The translations under genes and the position numbers were made by a program. Shown here in pieces: positions 50,201 through 62,200 of a stretch of 64,000 bases of DNA (the first letter of the stretch is position 1; each line of letters begins with the position of its first letter). The notes beneath the pieces were generated by a model. The model was not told the origin of the DNA. It worked only from the letters and a program-made list of their open reading frames with translations, and did not search any database. Where the stretch lies: contig CP136065.1 of assembly GCA_032622095.1 (NCBI GenBank), positions 212,022,151 to 212,086,150 on the forward strand. The letters run 5' to 3'. The stretch is from Siphonodentalium dalli (Eukaryota > Mollusca > Scaphopoda > Gadilida > Siphonodentaliidae).

Positions 50201-53200
50201 ACAGGGGTCCGGGAACCTTTTTGTTTTTAGGCCAATGTTAATTAAATTTATGTTTAGCATCATTCAGTATTCTGAGAAAATTAAAAGCGAAATGCAGTGA
50301 TTATATTCATTATAAATTATTCTCCATGTAGGTTTCTGAAGTTACTTATATATATAGTACTAGCCGATGAGCCCGACATTGTCCGGGCTATTCAAAAACC
50401 AAATTTCAAGTTGATAGCTCTACCCGTTTCCGAGATCTGGTCTGCGCATGCGCGAAGCTGGCGTCGCACAGGCTCGGCGACCCGATAAAATTTGTATCCG
50501 GGGCAAGATACAATCACATACCAAATTTCAAGTCGATAGCTCCACCCGTTTCTGAGATCTCGTCTGCGCATGCGAGAAGCTGGCGTCGCACGGGCTCGGC
50601 GACCCGATAAAATTCGTATCCGGGGCAAGATACATTCACATACCAAATTTCAAGTCGATAGCTCTACTTGTTTCCGAGATCTCGTCTGCGCATGCGCGAA
50701 ACGGGCGCCGCACGGGCTCGCCAATATGACAACGACGACCGCCTGGTCAAACTACACACACGTACCAAGTTTCGTCACGATCGGTCGAGAATCGTAGATT
50801 TGTATAAATGACAGACAAACATACAGACAGACAGACAGAGGTCTTCAAAATATATATGAGACTAGCCGATGAGCCCGACATTGTCCGGGCTATTCAAAAA
50901 CCAATTTTCAAGTCGATAGCTCTACCCAGCCCGACGTTGTCCGGGCTATTCAAAAACCAAATTTCAAGTCGATAGCTGTACCCGTTTCCTAGATCTGGTC
51001 TGCGCATGCGCGAAGCTGGCGTCGCACGGGCTCGGCGACCCGATAAAATTTGTATCCGTGGCAAGATACATTCACATACCAAATTTCAAGTCGATAGCTC
51101 CACCCGTTTCCGAGATCTCGTCTGCGCATGCGCGAAGCTGGCGTCGCACGGGCTCGGCGACCCGATAAAATTTGTATCCGGGGCAAGATACATTCACATA
51201 GCAAATTTCAAGTCGATAGCTCCACCCGTTTCCGAGATCTCGTCTGCGCATGCGCGAAGCGGGCGCCGCACGGGCTCGCCAATACGACAACGTCCACCGC
51301 CTGGTCAAACTACACACACGTACCAAGTTTTGTCCCGATCGGTCGAGAATCGTAGATTTGTATAAATGACAGACAAACAGACAGACAGACAAACAAACAG
51401 AGGTCTTCAAAATATATATGAGATAATGTAATTCTAATATAACATGAATATTAACAACAATCTTGTTTAGATTCATGTTATTTGAATGAAGCATATATGT
51501 CTAGGGACATAAAGTAAGAGTAAATGTTAAAGTGTTCCTATCGGAATATTCACAAGTGACACTCAATGGGACAATGGAATTGTGCATAGTGCCAATAATT
51601 AATAAAAATCATTATTATTTTCTGCCAAAAAAGGAAATTCGGCAATTGACACTATAAAACATAAAATTAATTATAAAATACTCACAATTTATAATATATT
51701 TTTTTTAAATGTTCCCAGTGTGACACATGATGGCATGAGTGATAAAATTATCTCACTATGTTCTGTCATTGTATTTGGGGGATTTAAAGGTTGTAAGTTG
51801 ATAGTTTATGATCCTATATTTAGTACTAGCAGATGAATCCTGCGTTCCAGACCAATATGACTTTTATCAAAGTTATTGGGACTGGGTGATGTCATTTGGA
51901 TAAAAATGCAGATGGATCATAAAAATGTCATTAAACAATGTTCTGTACAGTATGTGTTTTCTTGTACTCATCCAGGTTGTGGTTAAAAGTCATATTGGAC
52001 TAGACGCGTAAAAAGTCATATTGGACTATAGACGCTACACGTTGAGTCCAATATGACTTTTCACCACAACCAAGAAAAACACATACTGTACACAACATTG
52101 TATAATAACTTTATAATATCATAGCTTTGTTACACCTACTGCTGCAACTGCTGTCCTTGAACTGATATGGCTTGTATTGTTATAATTTTAGTTATGGATT
52201 TATGAGCATCATCATTTGATATAAAACATTTATTTGTTCATGATGATCCTTGATGAGCTGTCAAGTGTCATTGGAGGAAATAAGCACTTCATGGTAGTCA
52301 TCATTATTCTAAAGTTTTCCCTTCCTTCTACCAGGAATGAGGATTCAAATGTAGTGACGCAGGTCACTCATTATTATTTTCTTGCTTGATGTGATGTGGC
52401 CATGGCCTGAGTGCCTCTCAAACATTATGTTTTTATAAATTTGATAGATCTGGTCTGGGGAGTTCCTATGGTACTTTTGGAGGACCAATGAATGCATTTA
52501 GTCCTGGATCAAAATCAGAAAGAAAAGCAGCTAGTTCCGGGAAGAATGTTCTGACAAATCCTGGAAAGAAAGGAACAGGCTTTGGGTAAGTAGAGTACTA
52601 ACAGTATACATGTAATTTGTCTTCACAGACCCAAGAAGTACATAATTATATTCCCACACTTATTTTTTCTTTAGCAAATTCTGTCTTCATGCAAGAACAA
52701 CACCAAGCTGTGTTTCAATACTATACCGGGTATCGCATCTGAATTTAATGCTGATCTATGGCTCATTATTAGCAACACTTTTATCTGTCACAGACACCAT
52801 TTTGTCTAGTTCTGTACTTCATATCTTATTGTTATACATGGACTGCTGTGTAACATTTCCTAATGGAGAGGTTTATATTGAAAAACTTTGCCTGTCAGGC
52901 ATAACAGAATAATTCTCATGCAGTGCCCTAGGTGGGAAAATATTATTAGCTTTGTTTAAATTCCAAACAAAGTCCATGCAACATAACAGAAATTTTGTTA
53001 GTTGTCAATGAGACATGAAACGTGCCATACTAAAGTCTGCATTGAATAAAGCCACTTCTCGTGCGTAACAAATCACATTACTCTGTGTTATGTGGAGGAT
53101 AATTATTCTATGATTGGCTGTGATCTCCCTCCACTGCATGACAAATATTTCTTGATATTTATTGTCAATCTAAAAAAAAATCCTACTAACATGGAAGGTC

Positions 53201-56200
53201 GGAGGGTTAAACATTGACTTCCGAAAGTGCGTTAGATCAGTCATTTTTAATCAATGTCCAGCAACTGTTGTTAAAATTAGCAAACTATCGCGACTCATGT
53301 TTGGGTTGCTATGCTTTTTGTTTTCTGGATGACTTATTTTATTGCGAAAGTGAGCAATTTCACGATTAATTTTAATACCTTAAAAAACACTGCACTGGGT
53401 CAACAGAATGGGATGAACCACGAAAGTGGAAAACATTTAATGACCACGAAGATGCATACAGCCTCAACTGATAGTATAAACATAGCTGTTTGTTTGCTTT
53501 CTGATTAACTCAGCTGCAAGGAAATGTCAACGTTTCAGTAACAAAAACACAATTTTTTCCAGGCCAAACCATGGTCACTCCCTTGAGTTTTGTGTCCCCC
53601 AAACTGACTCATTTAAATCCCCCTTGTTGAAACCCTGCCAATGGGAAGATGTTTACTTTAACCTTTCAATACTAAATACTCATTGATTAGTAGTTATCCC
53701 TTAGGAAATGTTCAGATTATAAGTTCAACAAATGTTTGTTGAACTTATTATCTGAACAATTCCCTCCAATAAATGGGACTCCATCTGCACTTTTATTATC
53801 TGTTGTCTGCTTATTTTTCCCCGAAGAACCCTCCAGATATAATAGATCATTCCAATGTATACTTTTATAATGTGTGGACAATTTATTCAGTATAGAAAAG
53901 GTTACGATAATTGGGTTTCATGCATTAATATAGGTGAACGTTATATTACGTTTGAGCTTATTGTGCTTTCATGGTCATGATACCTTTCCAGTTATTTGAA
54001 CATAACACTAAATGCATGGCCAGCACATATGGTTGAGCCATACGAAAGATATAAAGAATTCATTCAGGTTTGTGTGTGATGGCTTATTATAAGGCTTGGT
54101 TTGCATATATTGCGGCTTGTTTGCTGTCCTGATTTGTTGCGATAAGTGGACATATTCTTTGAATATGTCGCCTTTTGTGAGGTTTCTAATATTATCAAAT
54201 AATTAATTTCCCTAAATCTTTGCATCTTACTGGAATAAATTCATATTAACCCTTTGAGTGCCAGGGGCCGATATTATCGGCCCTAAACCTACACAATAAG
54301 TCTGTTAAAGAATATAATAAAATATATTAAAATTGTAAAAAAAAAAAAAAAAAAAAAATTGTTAGGCCAATGCATTCTCTTATATATGCGAGGCGACCTA
54401 TGGTCGACTCGCATATATAAGAGAATGCATTGGCACAGGGTATATGGGTTTATACAAAAATCGGACCTGGCACTCAAAGGGTTAACATTGAAATCTTTGA
54501 ACAATGTTTCTTGATTGAGGTTTTTTAATTTTATACCTGCATGCAACGATATGTCTTGGGTGCACTGAATGAGATGGATATTTATTTTGTTGTATTCCAT
54601 TTGTACGGATGTTAGTTGAAAATAAAAATGTTGAACAAACTTGCATACACAAGCCTGAGTTTAGTGTGCCTGTCATTTGCAGAATGAGGTCCTCAGATGG
54701 GCCCAGAGGGTTAATTTAGTAACGCTATCCCGCATAGCGGGCTAGCATCACTAAATTCACCCACTGGGACCTCATTCTGCTTAGGCCTTATCTTTTCTGG
54801 AAAGTTTCTTTATTATCAAATTTCTATAGAAACTTCTTCACATAGATTCTATTTTTTAATTTAGTTTCTCTATATCCCCAAATTGCCAGACGACACATTG
54901 CATAAACGAGGTTCACAATGGGTGTACATCACAATATTCACCATCTGGGAACTTCAATCTGAGTCTAGGTATCCCATGGCCTCATCTGCTATGGGATACC
55001 TAGACTCAGATTGAAGTTCCCAGATGGTGAATTTGGTGATCACTAAATTCACCCTCTGGGGACCTCATTCTGCAAATGACAGGCATACTAAACTCAGACT
55101 TGCATACATGCTCCATGGAGCACAGTAAAATGAACACTCATTCATTATATTTACAATCAATTGGAAAACTAAGAGTATATATTTGTGCTCAGAGTCAATC
55201 ATTTACTTCCATGCAATATAATAGAGACAAGTTGAAGTTTGGGTCTACACAAGTCCAACAAAGATATCTACACTGCCCAACATTGCTCTGCATTCCCACA
55301 ATGCATCCTATCAGTGTAAATACCGGTATATAACATTCATGACTGCATTGCCCTTATAAAGCTTTCAATGATAAATGTTAAATGAGTTCTAATATCAAAG
55401 AGCCCAATTAATAAGGTGTATTTCACTTGCAATGGAGAGCTCCCACATATTCTTGTATGACACATTACCAAAATGGTGCAGCATTAACCCTTTGGAGAGT
55501 ATTTATACGTCATACATCATATAACATCAACTTCATAGCAATAATTATGAACAAGTTCAGGTCAAAAGGCTGCAATAATTCGTTTTAATTATTTATGTGT
55601 ATTTCTTTAATAATCTATTGAAATTATACATTGGGACATTAACCCTTTACCCAACAAAACGGCCAAAAACGCCCAAATAAAGCTTCAACAGCCTAAAATA
55701 TCTTCGGTCTGTCTCAATAACACCATACAAATATGGATATCATTGGAACCGGTTCATTGACTACATTGTGATGGTTACAGTTATGCCCTGTGCCAATGCA
55801 TTCTAGGTCGGTCGACTCGCATGTATAAGAGAATGCATTGGCCTAAAAAAAATTCTTACATTCTTTAACAATTTTATAATTTTTTCTTACATTTTTTAAC
55901 AATTTTTATAATATTTTTCTACATTCTTTGACAATTTTATCATTTTTAATATGTGTTAAGCCAATGCATTCTCTTATATATGCGAGGCGACCTATGGTCG
56001 ACTCACATATATAAGAGAATGCATTGGCACAGGGCCGTTCTGTTGGGTAAAGGGTTAATCAAAATATCTCCTCTACAATTCATATATTTATAAGAGAATG
56101 CACTGGCTTACAAGGTCAAGGTAAATACTGTTAAGCCCATGTATTTTCTTATATGGTATATGTGAGGCGCATTATGGGATACTTGCATACATGTTTATAA

Positions 56201-59200
56201 GAGAATTAATTGGCGTAGGGTTTTCGCAAGATTTCAGGAAGCTCAAATCATGGAAGGGTTAACTGTTAATGAATCCTTTCTATATATACTAAATACTCAT
56301 TGATGAGTAGTTATCCCTCTGACAGGAAATGTTCAGATAATTTGTTGAACTTGTTATCTGAAAATTTCCAACATTTGATAGAGAATTCAAATGTAGACTT
56401 TTATAACTGAAAGGGTGAATCCATTCAGTTTTGAAAGGGTTAGTAACGAACCAAACACTTTGGGTCGTATATAGACTATATCTGATTTTGTGTCGTCGCC
56501 AATTATTTTCTAATACAACGCAGCTGTTTTGAATTTCACGAGCGCTTTTGTCGCACAGTAGATCGGTGGGCTTAAAGCATTAATGTTGTAATCGGAAAAT
56601 CTTGTTACTGTGTCTTTCGATGACTGGTATTGCAAATGAGAATTATGAACATTGAATTACTATGTAAGTTCATTCGTAGCATTAGTTTACCTTTTATTGA
56701 GAGAATAAGACACAATAAATAACGACACTATAGTAACTACAGTCTACACACATCGGGGCGAGTGAAAAGTGATGGAAATTCTTGATGTGAAATATAATAA
56801 GAATGTCATCACGAATTTACCGCTCTACTGTGCGAATGTTGGACATTTAATGTACATCACTTGGTAGGGTGCGGTACTGTGCGAAACGAAATGACATATA
56901 TTTAATAAGGAATTAATTGTTATCATAAGACTATATAGTACATACATGCATGTGATAATCCATATATATATAAATATACTATTTTCTGGAATCGAAAGGA
57001 AACACATAATTATGAACAAATCAGAAGATACATTCAGGCGAACTCAGTCAATGGGGAAAGTTACACGATGACGTTGTTCGTCAATTTTCGTTGAAATCGA
57101 CACGGTGAAACCTTTGAATGAAATGAACAGCTATGAAATGGACACGCTTCTTGGTATAGTATCTCTGCCGCATTGCTCACCCAGCGCCAAGAAAAGAAAT
57201 AAATTCCCGTTCCCCTCTCGACAAGGTATAACTATTTTCACTTTGATGTTGGTACTAGTAGTTTATAAGCATGAATAGTCTAGCTGTCGATCAAGACTAG
57301 TACGATTTGCCTAATTTATACTTGAAATTACGATTCATTCGACGAACCCAGGAAATATAGCCTTATGTGAATCTTATTTGGGGGAATACCAGAGAATCTA
57401 CCGGGTATAAACTGATTTTTTTTTTTTTTTAATTTAACAAAAAAACAGCTACCCTCATATGAGTGGTTTTGCTTTGGTTCATTAATTACGCTAGCATATG
57501 ATCATATTATGTGTATAAGAAATACATCTTTTTTCTTGTATTTTGGTTCTTTGATATATGATCTGATAAAGTTGTAGATACATGTACATCTTTGATGGAA
57601 GTTGAAGATTGATTAATGATCAACAATGAATTTATATCCCTGAACATATTCTTAATTGATCTTTTCTCATATGATGTAATGGTTACAGGTTTAGGACTGT
57701 GCAGGATGCACTGTGCTTATGTTCAGCTAGAATTAAGATTTGGTTTTTGGAATTGTACAATTTATGGTGTTATCCGGAGAATGTCTAATGTCAAATGTAT
57801 TTATCCTTGATTAGAACGACAAAAGTCATGTGGAGCCATAATTTGACCTTTCCATTGGTGGATATACAGAGGGCTAATTAATTAGTTCCAGGAGAGAGGG
57901 GGTTGAGTGCAGGGCTTGATTTACAATGATCAATAATGATTTACGATTTCTGCTAACCAATTTACAATGAAAAAACATGTATTGGTAGGGTAGGGAATGC
58001 TATACAAAATATATCCAGTGCTGCAAAATGCTATACAAATTTAAAACACTAAATCAACCCCTGGTTGAGTGCTATTTATGGATTGGTATTACAACACATT
58101 TTCAGATCTGCTTACCAGTATGCAAAAGGCCCCCACCCCCTACCCCCCTGGAATACGGAATACCACTTAACACAGAGGGTGGAATATGGAATACCAGTTA
58201 ACAGCCATATGGAATACGGAGTACCAGTTAAGATCAGATAAGATAATTTATTGATGATAAAATGATCTAAAAGTAATAAAAGTATACATTGGAATAGTCT
58301 ATTATTCAACTGGAGGGGTGTTCGTGAAAATGAAGCAGACGAGAACAATTTTAATTTCAGAATTAGTTTGATTTACTGAGGGAAATGTTCAGATAATATG
58401 TTTTTTGGAAGGTCGGCGTACGAATACCGGTATTTTTGGAATACCGAATACCTCCTAACAGAGGGGCCGGAATACGGCGTACCTCATAACAGGGCATGGA
58501 ATACGGTGTACGAAAAGGGGGGATGGGGGCCTCATGCAAGGATAACATTCCTCCTACCGTGTGTTATTATGTGTGTTTGATCATTTATTTGGGTGAAATG
58601 TGATATGTACAGAAAATAATTGAATCACGATTGTGTCATATATAACAAAAAGCATCTGTCAGACTTCCTGGGTTTACATGTGACTTGAAGATGTAAACAC
58701 AAGAGATTTTAGTGCGATTCTTAAGCCCAAGAGCTGCTAATCTAACACACTTTGTTACAATTTGTAGCAAAATCAATAGAGGATATCTAGTGTTTTTGAG
58801 TGGGTAACAAAAATAATGTCATGAGTGAACAAGACAAATATGAATTTTCGTTAGTGGCTTGTAATGAGCGAATATAAACATTTGTCTTGTTCACCATTGA
58901 CATAATTTTCGGTTTCCACTCAAAAACAGATATTCTTTTTATTATACATGATTATGTCGAAATTTGTAATTTACGACGATAAATGTTCTCACAATCCCCT
59001 TCAATCGATGTATCAAAGCAAACAGCTGATTGCTGCCTGTTCACTTAACCATCCGCAGAATAGGGAAACATAATCCATATTCCTCTGTTTATTTGCCCCA
59101 TAATTGTTTCAAATTTCAACATAAAATAGATCTTTATTACAACTACGGTATATTAATAACAGTAAAGGATAACTCTACTGATTCACAAAGATTTTGAAAT

Positions 59201-62200
59201 ATTTGGTTGGGTATTAGTACACGCAAGTGAATCGGTCGCATGCGTGAGCTATATAGTGAAAGTGAAAACTTCTATACTGTAAAATCCTTTTTATTCGTGG
59301 GGGTTCATTATTCGTTGATTTCGTGGTTCAACCCAACCACGAAATCAAAACCCAACGAAATAGTTTACTCAGAAAAACCAGAGAAAATCACAATACCAGA
59401 GATCGAATGAATATTGGGCATGAAGTTTGTTTTTGACATGTCGTTAAATGGGTTGACAAAAAATGATGAAACAAAATTTATTTTATTAAGATAACAGTCA
59501 TGATCTTAAACAATATTTACATTCAGAACATTTAACATTCAAAACATATTTGATGAATGATACCTGATCCACGAATTCACGTCCCAACGAAATAGCCTTT
59601 TTTATAAGAAACCACGAAAATTGAGGCCGACGAAATTAAAGCCAGTCACAGTATTCCCTTCTGTGGGATATAAAAATTTATTAACTGCGATTTTTTTGAT
59701 AAATCACCATTGACCATATAAAATAAATGAAATTGCATACATTCTCGCACAAGATCGTACCAAGTAAATGCTGGCACAAGAGAGTTTCCAGTATGGACAT
59801 GAATAACATGAAGAACAATGATGTGCCGAGATAATAACATGAAAATAAAATTAGTACATAATGTTTTTCAGGCCAATAAACGTTATTGTTTGTTTTTGGA
59901 GGTCACATGATCATCATGCTTCTATTAATACTGTTTTGTGCGTGTTGCTGAAATCTTGCTTTTTGTGTGTTTTAACAGCTATACAGGTGTTACCATTGGA
60001 AGTTATCCTGCCTACAAAGGAGATCCGTATGACAGAGCAAAAGAGATGACAAAGGTGGTGCTATCTATCTTACTGAATTAATCTGAATCACTATAAATTT
60101 AAACATCAGAACACAAAAACAAATTTCTTTTTAACACTTTGGAAACTGGCTACTTGCTAATAGCTACAGTAATGCCCTAAGTAATCGACTCCTTAAACAC
60201 AGCAGAATTATGGGTAATTTTTCAGGATTTAGTCGGAAATATGGCTTGTTGCCATTCATCGGAAAGCTCTCCCCGAGAGCTTTCTGAAGAATGACAACAA
60301 GCCATATTTCCGACTAAATCCTGAAAAGTTACACATAATTATGCTGTGTTTAAGGAGTCGATTACTTAGGGCATTACTGTAGTTACCTTATTTGGATTCC
60401 TTCATTTGTAGCATTGTTTACATGTAGTTAAGGCAATTTGTTGATCTTATAAGTTGAACTTCCATAAGGAGTTGTAAGGATGAATCCATTGGGTGTATAT
60501 CACTATATGCCTGTCATTTGTCTATATTACCTCAACATCCCTATAAACGAAGACCATTAAAATGTATATTTTTTTATCAAATTGAAAAATACATTTTAGG
60601 AGTCGCATTGATTTGAAATTACAAGATAGAGTTGACTGAGAGTTGGCTTTGAATAAATGATTGCTGTTAGAACTCAAATGCTGTATATTTGATCTAACGT
60701 TGTTCGATACCATTGATTCAGAAATCGTCTGTTTGAAGACAGCTTTTGCAGTGAAACATGTCATTGAAAATCTCATAAGATTGAGAAATACTCTGAAATT
60801 TTCCTTGAATAATTTACAAAATTGACAACTGATGATACTAAATAGGACTATAATTTTTCAGTAACAGAGATTTGTTCAGCGTTGATGGCTATTAGATCAC
60901 AAACAAAGTATATAAAATACAGGCTGACTGCAAATCACCGATTGGTCTGATGCTCTTTGCATAAATATGACCCGCCATATCAAATCCAGTCGTAAGTCGG
61001 GAGTTTTTTACCCTGTGCCAATGCATTCTCTTATATATGCGAGTCGACCATAGGTCGCCTCGCATATATAAGAGAATGCATTGGCCTAACAATTTTTTAT
61101 CATTTTGTTTAAATAAATGTTTCTTACAATTTTTAGGACATAAAATAAAAAACATCCATTACCCTGCAGGGAGCCCCACACATATATATAGAAGAGTGTC
61201 GTCTGCTCTTAGGCCATTCAAAATCACTTTCCCGTTTCTCAGGCCCACGTGCATGGTCCCCAAACCACAGCGCATGCAACCTTTTTATTCACGTTTCATA
61301 TGTCGGAAAAATAATAATCGCGGTATATCCGTTTCCTGATTCAAATTTCCTACATGACAAACACGACCGTCATGAGGAATTGCGAACTCATAAAAAATGT
61401 TTTAATGATACTTTATTGGGTGATTTTTTATGAAATAAATTACAAGGAATCGATCAACTAACTAATAATGGCCACAGGCCCCCAAGCCTGAGTTTAGTGT
61501 GCCTGTCATTTGCAGAATGAGGTCCCCAGAGGGTGAATTTAGTGATGCTATCCCGGATAGAATCCATGGATGGAATACTTCGTTGGTGTGAGCCTCAAAT
61601 AAAAAAATTAATTAAAAACCACGCGCTCACATGCTTGTCAAAATTCTGTTATGGAGATCCTTATTTTCACATGTTTCTTTTCTTTTACAGAAAGAAAATA
61701 CCGGTCATAAGTCATCCATGAAAGGAGGTGCATTTAGGTTGAACATGCATCCCAAGGCTTTCTTCGACATTAATCCATATGCCTCGGACAAAGCTCTGCC
61801 ACCTGTGAAATCTAAATCTGCAGGAGCGATGCGGCAACACGCTAATGTGTTTAAACCCAGTCATCCTGGGAAAACGGTGAGTGTGAAATAACTCCTATAT
61901 ATTATATTCATTCATTGACGTGCATGAAGCCTGTAAGTTGTACCTAATTTTAATTTCTTTAACCAGTGATTGAAAATAACTATTACACGCATAGACTTGT
62001 ACATGTTCCTCTTTCAGTTGACAGTTGTTAACCCTTTCATGACAGGAGATGCGCTGGTGCAGCATTAAATATCCTGTGCCAGTGCATTATCTTATATATT
62101 CAAGTCTCCCACAAGGAGCCTCGCATATATAAGAGAATGTTCTGGCTTATAAGGTCTAGGTAAATATTGTTAGGCCAATATATTCTCTAAAATATATGAG

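Noticed and set aside
50392-51494. Arg-rich frames on both strands (for example REAGVARARRPDKI)
   Set aside because: They arise from the GC-rich 122-bp tandem units and repeat with the DNA period.
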